Assembly (NCBI RefSeq): GCF_008000995.1
Contig: NZ_CP042828.1
Span: 1,426,001 to 1,490,000, forward strand
DNA from: Ruania zhangjianzhongii
GTDB taxonomy: Bacteria > Actinomycetota > Actinomycetes > Actinomycetales > Beutenbergiaceae
Direction of reading: 5' to 3'
Length of the DNA stretch: 64,000 nt
Below are positions 1 to 7,939 of this stretch, in pieces. Made by a program: the position numbers and the translations under genes. Numbering within the stretch: position 1 is the stretch's first letter; each line of letters starts with the position of its first letter. The notes beneath the pieces were generated by a model. That model was not told the origin of the DNA, made no database searches, and saw nothing but the letters and a program-made list of their open reading frames with translations.

Positions 1-75
1 CTACCGGTGCTGATCGCCGGATGGGTGGCGCAGAAGCAGCTGGTCCGCGGCCTGTCCATGGGCGCGATCAAGTAG
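1..75 (+). CDS. Carbohydrate ABC transporter permease, C-terminal end only
   Basis: The window opens inside a plus-strand reading frame that ends at a TAG at 73-75. The last 24 codons read LPVLIAGWVAQKQLVRGLSM then GAIK. The KQLVRGLS-GAIK ending is typical of MalG-type inner-membrane permeases of the CUT1 family that import oligosaccharides. The rest of the transporter lies to the left of the window. It could supply the uptake step for sugars released by the exported hydrolases at 1995-7497, but that link rests only on proximity. A strong hairpin follows directly. Confidence 0.75.
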   Translation, partial: LPVLIAGWVAQKQLVRGLSMGAIK

Positions 76-86
76 CGGCTACCGCC

Positions 87-137
87 GCGAGGGTGGCCTG
101 AGAATCGTCGCGAGCTCGTCCCTCAGGCCACCCTCGC
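87..137. terminator. Bidirectional terminator hairpin
   Basis: A perfect 16-bp inverted repeat (arms 87-102 and 122-137, 19-nt loop) sits between the convergent permease end and the DUF3054 gene. It has no T-run, which is usual in high-GC actinobacteria. The placement between two stop codons supports a shared terminator. Confidence 0.8.
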
Positions 138-145
138 GCGTCGTT

Positions 146-556
146 TCACTGCTCCCGACGGCGGAGCACGGCTCGGGCGAGCAGGCGCCACCCGATCAGC
201 AGGACAGCAAGGACCCCCGCTGCGACCAGCGGGAAGGCGCCGGAGGCGCCCTGCCCGACCAGGAGGCGCAACCCCAGGCCCCCGGCGACGGTCACCATCC
301 ACAGGCCGACCGCCGTCGGCCAGAGCTCGAGCGGCTCACGCCAGGTGTACATGCCGACCCAGCCGACCGCCAGAGCAGCGAGGAACGGCCACGCGGTCTC
401 GGCGATACCGGCCAGCGCGTTCGCCTCGTCGTGGCTGCGCCGGCCGGCGATCACGAAGGCGAGCACGCAGGCGACGTCCAGCATCGCGGCCAGGGCGGCG
501 AGGCGACCCGCTCGCGGGTCGACCAGCTCGTCGTAGTCCTCGACCGGCTCAGTCAC
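146..556 (-). CDS. DUF3054 family membrane protein
   Basis: A 136-residue protein starting at GTG 556. It shows about four hydrophobic segments (near residues 20-38, 56-72, 82-98 and 107-126) and the conserved N-terminal DUF3054 pattern DVACVLAFVIAGRRSH, where the GR-SH residues are the family hallmark. DUF3054 proteins are small actinobacterial integral membrane proteins of unknown role. The length is normal for the family. The stop lies just beyond a bidirectional hairpin shared with the gene on the left, and the next gene upstream on the same strand begins 6 nt away, so the two are probably co-transcribed. Confidence 0.8.
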   Translation of the reverse strand: MTEPVEDYDELVDPRAGRLAALAAMLDVACVLAFVIAGRRSHDEANALAGIAETAWPFLAALAVGWVGMYTWREPLELWPTAVGLWMVTVAGGLGLRLLVGQGASGAFPLVAAGVLAVLLIGWRLLARAVLRRREQ

Positions 557-562
557 AACCGT

Positions 563-1102
563 TCACACCAGGCGGCCAGTACTGGCCAGGGCGGTGCGCA
601 CCAGGGCGCCGTGTCCGTCGGCCATATCCGCCTGGATCATCGGGGAGACCGCCTCCTCCGGGGTGAACCAGGCGATGTCGAGAGCATCGTGCTGCGGTTG
701 ACAGTCACCGTCGATCGGGATGATGTAGGCCAACGAGACGGCGTGCTGACGCGGGTCGTGGTAGGCAGTGATCCCGGGAGTGGGGAAGTACTCGGCGACG
801 GTGAACGGAGTCAGCGTGACCGGTAGCCGCGGCAGCGCCATCGGGCCGAGGTCCTTGTCCAGGTGGCGGGCGAGCGCGTCCCGGATCCGCTCGTGGAACA
901 TCACTCGGCCGGAGACCAGCGCACGGGAGATCCCGCCGTCGCGCGGGGTGCGCAGCAGCATGCCCACGTGCTGGATCACGCCGTCCGCATCCACCCGGAC
1001 CGGGATTGCGTCCACGTAGACCATCGGCAGCCGCTTGCGCAGGGCGTCCAGCTCGTCCTTGGAGAACCAGCCGTCGCCGGTGTCGATCGCCGTCTCACTC
1101 AC
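563..1102 (-). CDS. DUF4916/Nudix-like hydrolase
   Basis: A 179-residue protein starting at GTG 1102. The fold pattern (WFSKDELDALRKRLPMVYVDAIPV, then LLRTPRDGGISRALVSGRVM, then a helix, then PLPRLPVTLTPFTVAEYFP) matches the DUF4916 branch of the Nudix superfamily. The Nudix box is degenerate: a G followed by E and then RHLDKDLG stands where REUXEEXGU is expected, so classic nucleoside-diphosphate hydrolysis is uncertain. The gene lies 6 nt upstream of the DUF3054 gene on the same strand. Function beyond the family is unknown. Confidence 0.75.
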   Translation of the reverse strand: MSETAIDTGDGWFSKDELDALRKRLPMVYVDAIPVRVDADGVIQHVGMLLRTPRDGGISRALVSGRVMFHERIRDALARHLDKDLGPMALPRLPVTLTPFTVAEYFPTPGITAYHDPRQHAVSLAYIIPIDGDCQPQHDALDIAWFTPEEAVSPMIQADMADGHGALVRTALASTGRLV

Positions 1103-1240
1103 CCCCTTGTTCTACCTTGTCCGCCCGGTAGATGGCCAACGCTGGGCCTTGCGCGCGTGGCGCGGTGGGGGTCGATGTCAGGGGTGAATCGGGGGGATAC
1201 CTCATAGTGCCTGACCCGGTCGGCACGGTTGTCTGGAGTC

Positions 1241-1900
1241 ATGGATTCCCTGCTGACCAGCCTGAGCGAAGCATTCGGGCCGCTGATGCTGCTCCTCGGC
1301 GCGCTGTTCGCGTTCGCCGAGTCGGCGTTCGGGCTCGGCTTCGTGGTGCCGGGGGAGACGGCGGTGCTCACCCTGGGTGCGGCTACCGGCTCCGGCGGGG
1401 AGCTGACTGCGGCGATGGGAACCGTTGCCGTGGGTGCGATGGCCGGGGACCACACCGGGTACCTGATCGGCCGGCGGTACGGTACCCGGCTGCGGGATAC
1501 CCGGGTGGTGCGTCGGATCGGGCCGCAACACTGGGACCGTGCCACCCGACTGCTGCGCCGGCACGGGGTGCTCGCGCTGATCATCTCCCGGCTGCTGCCC
1601 GCGGTGCGCACCCTGATGCCCGCGGCTGCCGGGGCCGCCGACGTCAGCTACAGCAGGTTCCTGGCCGGCTCGGTGGTCGGCGCCGGACTGTGGAGCGGCC
1701 TCTGGGTCGGGATGGGGGCGGCTGCCCGGGCCGCCTTGCCGGAGATGGCCAGTACCCTCGGGAAAGCCGGCTGGATCGCCTTCGCTGTCGCGGTGCTGGC
1801 GGTTGCCGTCGTACTGCTGCTGCGCCGCCGGGCTCGGCGACATCGTGCGGCTGCCCGCGATGCTGTCCGCGCGGAGCTGGAGTCCAGCGAGGTCTCCTAG
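1241..1900 (+). CDS. DedA/VTT family membrane protein
   Basis: A membrane protein of about 219 residues with the DedA layout: a hydrophobic N-terminal helix, then the ESAFGLGFVVPGET motif (the E-x-P-G-E re-entrant loop of the family), a basic GRRYGTRL stretch, and the second conserved segment SRLLPAVRTLMPAAAGAADVSYSRFL containing the R-x3-P pattern. The C-terminus is a transmembrane helix followed by an Arg-rich tail. DedA/VTT proteins are linked to lipid scrambling and membrane homeostasis. I chose ATG 1241; a TTG at 1229 in the same frame is the alternative. GGAG at 1235-1238 is close to the ATG. Confidence 0.8.
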   Translation: MDSLLTSLSEAFGPLMLLLGALFAFAESAFGLGFVVPGETAVLTLGAATGSGGELTAAMGTVAVGAMAGDHTGYLIGRRYGTRLRDTRVVRRIGPQHWDRATRLLRRHGVLALIISRLLPAVRTLMPAAAGAADVSYSRFLAGSVVGAGLWSGLWVGMGAAARAALPEMASTLGKAGWIAFAVAVLAVAVVLLLRRRARRHRAAARDAVRAELESSEVS

Positions 1901-1932
1901 CATCGACGGGGCGGCGGCGCTGGCGGCTAGGT

Positions 1933-1951
1933 GCCGGCGGTGGTCGCCGGC
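1933..1951. terminator. GC-rich hairpin between convergent genes
   Basis: A 7-bp stem (arms 1933-1939 and 1945-1951, 5-nt loop) lies in the 94-bp gap between the convergent DedA and GH3 stop codons. It is a plausible shared terminator; there is no T-run. Confidence 0.5.
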
Positions 1952-1994
1952 GGCGGGGCCTCGGGGCGCCCGCCGCCGGCGTGAGTGAACCAGG

Positions 1995-4091
1995 TCAGCG
2001 GCGATCGCCGCGCTCGCAGGGGTCACCGCCGCCGTGGCCCGGCCGGCCGGTCGTGAAGCACATGCTCCACTCGGTAGTGGCCTCCGCGGCGATCTCCCAG
2101 CCGTCCAGGGGTTCCGCAGCAACGGTGACGTCTCTGTTCTGGTGGGCACGGTAGTCACCGGCCTCGGTGGGCTCATCGTTCACGAGGTACTGCACGCCCT
2201 GGCTCTCCGGGATGGTGTAGAGGTCCCGCCCGCGGCCGGGCCGGTCGGTGAACTCGGGCTCGGCCGGGGTGACGGCGTAGTGCAGGCCGTACCCGATCGG
2301 GTACAGGGTCTCGGACCCGTCGGCGGTCGGCACATCGACCGGCAGCGCGCCGGTCGGGTTGAGGTCCCCGGCGACGGCGGCTACCGCGCCGTGGAAGTTG
2401 GGCTCGAACCAGCCGTAGATGTTCAGTACCGCATCCGCCCCGGGTAGCACGTTCGCGTCATAGGGGTTGCGGGTGGCGACCACCACTACCGGGGTACCGG
2501 TCTCGGCCAGCGCGGCGACCATCTCCTGCTGGGCCTGGTTGGCGTTGTTCGAGGCGAAGATGACCACGTCGTGGTCGGCTGCCGCCGCCACAGCGCGCTC
2601 GCGGTACGCCGCAGACGGCGAGGAGCCGTTCTCGTAGTCCTCGGTGACGTCGAACCCACGCTCGATCAGCATCGGGCCCATCCGCTCCGGCCAGGCCGAA
2701 CCGGCGCCCACCATCAGGACCGAGTCCGACTCCGCGTCCAGCGGGAGTACGTCACCCTCGTTGCGGACCATGGTGACCGCGCGGTCGCCGATCTCGGTGG
2801 CCGTGGCCAGGTGCTCGTCGTTGCCGACGGTGTCCATCACATCCTCGACCGGAACGCTCGGGTCGCCGTCCCAGACGCCCCGCTCCACCTTCCACTCCAG
2901 GATCCGGGTGACCGACTCCTCCAAGCGCTCGCGGCTGAGGTCGCCCGCCTCGATCGCCTCGTGCACCCCCTCGAACGTGGCGTCCACGTCTGGGGAGTTG
3001 AGCAGGATGTCCGAGCCGGCCTCGATGGCGAGGGCGGCGACGTCACCGTCGTCCAGCGGGTTGCCCGGGATCTGCTTGAGCGCAGCCATGCCGAGGGAGT
3101 CGGTGGTGATCAGGCCGTCGAAGCCCATGTCCTCGCGGAGCAGTCCGGTGAGCACGTCGTGGGAGAGCGTGCCTGGCATCTCCGGGTCGATCGCCTCGAC
3201 GATGATGTGGGCGGTCATGATCATGTCGATGCCACCGTCGATCGCCGCCTGGAACGGCACCAGATGCTGGTCCAGGGTCTCCCGGTCGTAGGTGACGATC
3301 GGCAGCCCGGTGTGGGAGTCGGTCTCGGTGTCACCGTGACCGGGGAAGTGCTTGGCGGTGGCCGCGATGCCCTGGTCCTGCATGCCCGCCACCTGGGCGA
3401 CGCCCAGGTCTGCGACGGCCCCGGGGTCCGCACCCATCGAACGCACCCCGATCACCGGGTTGGCCGGATTAGTGTTCACATCCAGCACCGGGGCAAAGTT
3501 CACGTTGATGCCGACGGCGTTGAGCTCGGAGCCGAGCACCGCACCCTGGTCGTAGGCCAGGTCGGTGTCGAACGTCGCGCCGAGGGCCATGTTACCGGGC
3601 AGGACGGTCGCGGGCTCGGTCATCCGGGCGACGATGCCACCCTCCTGGTCGATCGTGACCGCCAGCGGGATACCGGAGGCCTCGTCCCCGGTGGAGACCG
3701 CCTGCAGGCCGTTCGACAGCTCGGCCGCGCCGACCGGGTCATCTTCGACGATGGGGTTCGACCAGGCGAAGTAGAGCACGCCGCCGAGGTCGTATTTCTC
3801 GATCACCTCGGCAGGGGTGTCCACGCCGTAGTACTGCTGGTTCTCGGCGGCCATCGACGTGTCATCCGCGGAGTCGCCGTACACCCGGGTCCAGGTCATC
3901 TGGCCGATGAGCTCATCGATGCTCATCGCCTCGACGGCGGCGGCGATCTGGTCAGCGGACTCGGGTGCGTCCCCGTTGCTGGCCAGTGGTGCTGGTGGCG
4001 CGGCCGTGGCCGGGACCGCTCCGGCGAGCAGCAGGCCTGCTCCCAGGCCCAGGGCGACGCCGGCTCGCGTGCCTCTCGATGGTGTGGACAT
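1995..4091 (-). CDS. nagZ: Secreted GH3 beta-N-acetylhexosaminidase (NagZ type)
   Basis: A 698-residue exported glycosidase. Residues 1-31 are a signal peptide ending ATA-A. The GH3 catalytic domain carries the NagZ signature KHFPGHGDTETDSHTG (247-262), where D258 and H260 form the His-Asp acid/base typical of NagZ enzymes, and the nucleophile D331 in LITTDSLGM. A GH3 C-terminal domain follows from about residue 430, giving the two-domain form seen in Bacillus subtilis NagZ (YbbD) rather than the short cytoplasmic enterobacterial form. The expected reaction is removal of GlcNAc from GlcNAc-MurNAc muropeptides or chitooligosaccharides outside the cell. It is last in a three-gene minus-strand set (52-nt gap from the next gene), with an AmiE-like hydrolase as first gene, the pairing known from Bacillus muropeptide rescue. 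Confidence 0.9.
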   Translation of the reverse strand: MSTPSRGTRAGVALGLGAGLLLAGAVPATAAPPAPLASNGDAPESADQIAAAVEAMSIDELIGQMTWTRVYGDSADDTSMAAENQQYYGVDTPAEVIEKYDLGGVLYFAWSNPIVEDDPVGAAELSNGLQAVSTGDEASGIPLAVTIDQEGGIVARMTEPATVLPGNMALGATFDTDLAYDQGAVLGSELNAVGINVNFAPVLDVNTNPANPVIGVRSMGADPGAVADLGVAQVAGMQDQGIAATAKHFPGHGDTETDSHTGLPIVTYDRETLDQHLVPFQAAIDGGIDMIMTAHIIVEAIDPEMPGTLSHDVLTGLLREDMGFDGLITTDSLGMAALKQIPGNPLDDGDVAALAIEAGSDILLNSPDVDATFEGVHEAIEAGDLSRERLEESVTRILEWKVERGVWDGDPSVPVEDVMDTVGNDEHLATATEIGDRAVTMVRNEGDVLPLDAESDSVLMVGAGSAWPERMGPMLIERGFDVTEDYENGSSPSAAYRERAVAAAADHDVVIFASNNANQAQQEMVAALAETGTPVVVVATRNPYDANVLPGADAVLNIYGWFEPNFHGAVAAVAGDLNPTGALPVDVPTADGSETLYPIGYGLHYAVTPAEPEFTDRPGRGRDLYTIPESQGVQYLVNDEPTEAGDYRAHQNRDVTVAAEPLDGWEIAAEATTEWSMCFTTGRPGHGGGDPCERGDRR

Positions 4092-4143
4092 GGTGTTCCT
4101 CCCGGTTGGTGTCTGCGCTGACTGGTGGGTGGTGGGTTCGCTT

Positions 4144-5049
4144 CTAGTGCTGGCGACCGCGCGGTAGCTCGAGGTCGGCGACCACCGGCCGGTGGTCGGA
4201 GGAGAAGGCTGCTACGCCGTCGGCCGGGACCCAGGCATGCTGAACGGCGATGCCGTCGGAAACGGCGACGTAGTCGATCCGCCGGTCGGGCACATCGGCG
4301 GGGAAGGTGAACCCGTCGCCCTCGCCGGCTTCGGCGTGCGCGTCGGTCAGCACGTCCCACAGCGGTGCAAGCTCAGGCGCCTGAGGGGTGGCGTTGAAGT
4401 CACCCATCAGGACTTGGCTGGCGTGCGGGCCGTCCTCGGCCAGGATCTCCAGGGTGTCGGCCACTTGCAGCTCGCGTACCGTCGGGTCGCCGCGATAGTC
4501 GAGATGGGTGGAGTACACGTGCACCCGGGCGCCGCGAGCCTGAATCACCGCCTCGGCGAATCCCGGCGCGGGAGCCGGCTCCGGATCCTCGGACTGGGTG
4601 GACAGCCGGGTGATCTCGTGGTTGGTGAAGTCCACGATCGGGTAGCTGGACAGCACTGCGACCCCGAACTCGGCCCGTGGGCCACCCTCCTCGGCCGGAT
4701 CGTTGGAGTAGATCGGCGCGAAGCCCACCCACATGTCCAGGGCGTCGGCCAGCTCTTCGGCCAGGTCCAGGTTCAGGCTGCGCTCACCCCAGTGCACGTC
4801 CACTTCCTGCAGCGCGATCACGTCCGCCTCGATGTCCTCGATCGCGGCGGCGGTGCTGGCGATATCGAACGTGCCGTCGGCGTCCCGCCCGGCGGCGATG
4901 TTGTACGACGCCACCCGGACCTCCACTGCCGGCGGTGGAGATCCGGGGCCGGGGGAGTCGGCGGTTGCGGGGACGAGGGCGGCGAGCACGAGGCCCGCCC
5001 CCAGACTGAGGGCGACGCTCGCTCGAGCGCCGGTCGATCGAAGTGACAA
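4144..5049 (-). CDS. Secreted endonuclease/exonuclease/phosphatase family protein
   Basis: A 301-residue protein with a signal peptide of about 30 residues (ends VPATA-D) and the full EEP fold signature: VRVASYNIAAG (N50), DVIALQEVD (E82), YSTHLDYRG, MGDFNATP, RRIDYVAV and SSDHRPVVADL (D285, H286). These are the metal-binding and catalytic residues of the DNase I/inositol-phosphatase superfamily, so it is likely an active exported phosphodiesterase or nuclease, substrate unknown. The start is a TTG at 5049 with GGAGG 8 nt upstream. It sits between the AmiE-like gene (36-nt gap) and nagZ. Its signal peptide is strikingly similar to that of the nagZ product. Confidence 0.85.
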   Translation of the reverse strand: MSLRSTGARASVALSLGAGLVLAALVPATADSPGPGSPPPAVEVRVASYNIAAGRDADGTFDIASTAAAIEDIEADVIALQEVDVHWGERSLNLDLAEELADALDMWVGFAPIYSNDPAEEGGPRAEFGVAVLSSYPIVDFTNHEITRLSTQSEDPEPAPAPGFAEAVIQARGARVHVYSTHLDYRGDPTVRELQVADTLEILAEDGPHASQVLMGDFNATPQAPELAPLWDVLTDAHAEAGEGDGFTFPADVPDRRIDYVAVSDGIAVQHAWVPADGVAAFSSDHRPVVADLELPRGRQH

Positions 5050-5085
5050 CGTGTCCTCCCGGGGTGTGCTGGTACTAGGCCTGGG

Positions 5086-7497
5086 TCAGTCGATGGCGGC
5101 GAGGATCGCGCTCGCCTGGCTCCGAAGCTCGGTGGCGGCCTCCTCGGTGAGGGTGTCCGGCCCCTTGGGGTGGTCCAGGTGTGCGATGAACCGCTCCAGT
5201 GCACCGGCAGCGGGCCCGGTGCGGCTGCCGTCGAGGTGATCGCGGGCCCGGTCGAGGGTGTGGGTGAGCTGGTGCGCGATCGGCCCGGCGATGTCCCCGG
5301 TCTCGATGTACTGCGCCAGCGAAGCGTCCAGGCCGGCGATCGTCGGCACCTGCGTGGTGTCGTTGGTCAGCGCCCGATAGACGTGCGCGGAGATCGGCAC
5401 CAGATCAGCGACCGGGTACTGCGCGCCGGCGAACCCGTTCGGGGGGTCGATCACCGGCGAGTGCCGCATGTTCGTCAGGATCGTGATCGTCATATCGTGC
5501 AGCGGGTCGATGATCGTCAGCGTCCCGGTCCAGCCCTGGTGCCCGAAAGTGCTCCGGCTCGGACCCCAGTTGAAGTACCAGTAGTCTGCGGAGCTGGCCG
5601 AGTGCACCCGCCAGCCGAGCCCGTAGCTCGAGGAGTCCACCTCGTCGGGATCCGGGGAGTACGGCGCGGTGAACTGCTCGATCACGTCCTCGGTGAAGTA
5701 CTGCTCACCGCCGTAGATGCCGTCGTTCAGCATCAGCTGAGTGAGCACCGCCATATCCGAGGTGGTGGAGAACAGGCCCGCGTGGCCGGCCACCCCGTCC
5801 ATCGCGTAGAACGCCTTCTCGTCGTGCACCTCACCGCGCAGGGTGTAGTCCCGGATGTAGACGTCGCTACCGTCGGGATGGGTCCCGAAGGAGATATTGC
5901 CGTCCCGGGTGTTCCCGTTCAGCTCGGTGGCTGCCACCTGCTCCGGTGCCACACCGTGCTCGAGTGGGTTGAAGTGGGTGTTCTCCAGTCCGAGCGGTGC
6001 GTAGAACTCCTGCTCGAGGTAGACGTCCAGCGGCTGACCGGTGACCTGCTCCACGATCAGCCCGAGGACCATGAAGTCCACGTCGCTGTAGGCGAACGTG
6101 CTGCGCGGCTCATACATCAACGGTGTCTGGCAGATCGATTCGATGATCCCGGACCGGTCGGTGTGCTCGGTGGTCTGGTACCAGAGCTCACCGGCAGCGT
6201 TCAGGTTCTGGTACTGCGGGTCCGGGATCATCCCGCCGCGGTGGTGCAGCAGGTCACGCAAGGTGATGGTGTCCTTGCCGGTGTAGACATCCTCGATCCC
6301 GCCTTCGCCGCCGACCGTCCAGATCCCGGTGTAGATCGAGCTCTCGTCGGCGAAGCACTCCCAGCCGGGGAAGCTGGCCACCGGCTGGTCCAGATCCAGC
6401 CGGCCCTGGCTGACCAGGTGCTGGATCGCGTAGTTGGTCGCGTACATCTTGGTGTTCGACGCCAGATCGAACAGCGTGTCGGTGCTGGCCGGCTCCCGCT
6501 GGCCGGCAGGCAGCAACTCCGCTGGCATCGTCTGCCCGTTCTCCTCGTGAGTGGAGTAGCGCAGGGCGTCTCCGTAGGCATCCTCCTTGACGATCTTGCC
6601 GTCCTTGGTGACGATCACCGCGACGGCCGGCCCACCGTCGTCGACCTGGGCCTGGATGTAGTCATCCAGCTCCGCGAGCCGGCCGGGATCGAAGCCGACC
6701 TGCTCCGGCTCGGCGCGCTGGAGCTCATCGTGGGCGACGTCCGCGGGCAGGAGGAGCCAGGAGTCCTCGCCCTGCGTGTGCGTGCCGACCTGGAACAGCC
6801 GCTCGATCTGGCCGAAGGAGAGGTAGTACTCACCGTCGGCCCGGAATCCGTCGACGTCGTCGAAGACCAGATCGGTGTAGTCCTCGAGCATGTTCCCGGT
6901 GACGTTCGACCCGATCCGGTTGGTATCGACGGCGATCTCGTAGTAGTCCCGGCCGCGGAAGACGGTGAGGATGTCGAGCGAGCCGGACGGGGCCCCGTCG
7001 AACTCGTATCCGTTCGTGCCGTAGGAGTAGGTGAGGTCGAGCAGCTCGGTGAGGTCCTCCACCGCCACGTACGGTGTGCCCTCGCGCCAGCTCACCTCCT
7101 CGTCGGGAATGGCCTGCGGTGCGGTGTAGCCCCGCGGGTCGCCGTCGATCGCCCAGACCTGCGCTGAACCGTCCTCGGCGCGCACGTAGCGGGTGTCCTC
7201 GCCGAAGGTGCCGTCGTCCACGGTGAAGCCCAGGTAGGCGTCCGGATCGGTACGGACGAAGCTGAAGGTGTACTCCGCGCCGAAGCGGTCGACGTCGAAC
7301 CCGGTCAGTCGCCCGTCCCGCCCGTCCAGCGAGCGAGCCTCGACGGCACGTGGTCCAGCCACGGTGGGGGAGGAGTAGTGCACGGTCAGCTCGATCCGGT
7401 GGTTGCCCTCGGCAGCTGCGGGCAGGACGCCCGCGCTGAGCACGGACATCACCATCGCTGCACCCAACCCCGCCGCGATACGACGCTGCACTGTCAT
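5086..7497 (-). CDS. Secreted AmiE-like serine hydrolase (beta-lactamase fold) with PUD-like domain
   Basis: About 803 residues, start ATG 7497 preceded by GGGAGAG (an in-frame start five codons upstream is less likely). Domains in order: signal peptide (to about 30); a segment at about 32-125 resembling the pullulanase-associated PUD/CBM41 domain (DAYLGFTVDDG then RYV then AQVWAIDGDP); a stalk at about 130-250 resembling copper amine oxidase N-domains; a class C beta-lactamase-type domain at about 260-675 with SNTK (serine nucleophile near 347), YSD and HQG motifs; and a C-terminal extension of about 120 residues. The catalytic part resembles B. subtilis AmiE (YbbE), which removes the peptide from MurNAc and works with NagZ. 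The gene leads the hydrolase set. The PUD-like call is by eye and moderate. Confidence 0.75.
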   Translation of the reverse strand: MTVQRRIAAGLGAAMVMSVLSAGVLPAAAEGNHRIELTVHYSSPTVAGPRAVEARSLDGRDGRLTGFDVDRFGAEYTFSFVRTDPDAYLGFTVDDGTFGEDTRYVRAEDGSAQVWAIDGDPRGYTAPQAIPDEEVSWREGTPYVAVEDLTELLDLTYSYGTNGYEFDGAPSGSLDILTVFRGRDYYEIAVDTNRIGSNVTGNMLEDYTDLVFDDVDGFRADGEYYLSFGQIERLFQVGTHTQGEDSWLLLPADVAHDELQRAEPEQVGFDPGRLAELDDYIQAQVDDGGPAVAVIVTKDGKIVKEDAYGDALRYSTHEENGQTMPAELLPAGQREPASTDTLFDLASNTKMYATNYAIQHLVSQGRLDLDQPVASFPGWECFADESSIYTGIWTVGGEGGIEDVYTGKDTITLRDLLHHRGGMIPDPQYQNLNAAGELWYQTTEHTDRSGIIESICQTPLMYEPRSTFAYSDVDFMVLGLIVEQVTGQPLDVYLEQEFYAPLGLENTHFNPLEHGVAPEQVAATELNGNTRDGNISFGTHPDGSDVYIRDYTLRGEVHDEKAFYAMDGVAGHAGLFSTTSDMAVLTQLMLNDGIYGGEQYFTEDVIEQFTAPYSPDPDEVDSSSYGLGWRVHSASSADYWYFNWGPSRSTFGHQGWTGTLTIIDPLHDMTITILTNMRHSPVIDPPNGFAGAQYPVADLVPISAHVYRALTNDTTQVPTIAGLDASLAQYIETGDIAGPIAHQLTHTLDRARDHLDGSRTGPAAGALERFIAHLDHPKGPDTLTEEAATELRSQASAILAAID

Positions 7498-7658
7498 CGA
7501 TCTCTCCCTCACCGGTGAGGACCCGATCTGCCACGACCGGAACCATCGCCGCGGTGCGATGAAACTCCCTTACGTAAGACACCACCTTGCCGTAACAGCC
7601 TTACCGTGTCAACGCGGCGCCGGCGGGCGCGATCGCGGTCTCGCGCGGTACGCCGATT

Positions 7659-7758
7659 GCCTGTGCCGTGCCCACGTGCGGGCACGATCTCGGCCGGGGT
7701 TTCCGGGCTGTCGGGGCCGGGAGGCCGCGCCTGTGCCGCACGACGTGCGGGCATGATC
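7659..7758. repeat. Pair of imperfect 30-bp direct repeats
   Basis: Copies at 7659-7689 and 7729-7758 share GCCTGTGCCG at the left and ACGTGCGGGCA(C/T)GATC at the right, with a 70-nt period and a 1-nt length difference. They are noncoding and lie between divergent promoters. No function is known. Confidence 0.55.
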
Positions 7759-7870
7759 AGCGCGGCGGTCGGGCTGGGGCGGCGCTCGGTGGATGCCTCA
7801 GCGTGAAGAGCTCGGGACGAAATGGCGCCGACCTCTTGACGGCCCTTCGACGGTGCGTTATCGTCATTCA

Positions 7871-7886
7871 TAGTAAACGGTTACTA
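7871..7886. promoter_or_regulatory. LacI-family operator O1 (upstream of RidA-like gene)
   Basis: TAGTAAACGGTTACTA is a 16-bp near-palindrome with the central CG typical of LacI-family operators. It differs by one base from the perfect palindrome at 8531-8546 in front of the LacI gene. It lies 54 bp upstream of the GTG of the RidA-like gene, a place where a bound repressor would cover the promoter. Confidence 0.8.
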
Positions 7887-7939
7887 TTCCAGACCGAAAG
7901 CCGCTGAGAAGGCGCAGTGACTACCCGATGGGGGGTGCC

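Larger units (their letters stand above)
7498..7939. other. Divergent intergenic region of about 440 bp
   Basis: No convincing gene lies between the AmiE-like gene (minus) and the RidA-like lipoprotein gene (plus). It contains a 10-bp palindrome CTTACGTAAG at 7569-7578, followed by CGTAACAGCCTTACCG, which could be regulatory for the minus-strand operon; two imperfect direct repeats (7659-7689 and 7729-7758); and a LacI-type operator at 7871-7886. Open frames across it have no recognisable protein features. Confidence 0.6.

Noticed and set aside
5170-7167. A 665-codon open frame on the plus strand
   Set aside because: It is antisense to the AmiE-like gene, with no signal peptide, domains or ribosome site.
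7509-7871. A possible small gene on the minus strand upstream of the AmiE-like gene
   Set aside because: The product is Arg/Pro-rich with no pattern, and it spans direct repeats and a LacI operator, so regulatory DNA is the better reading.
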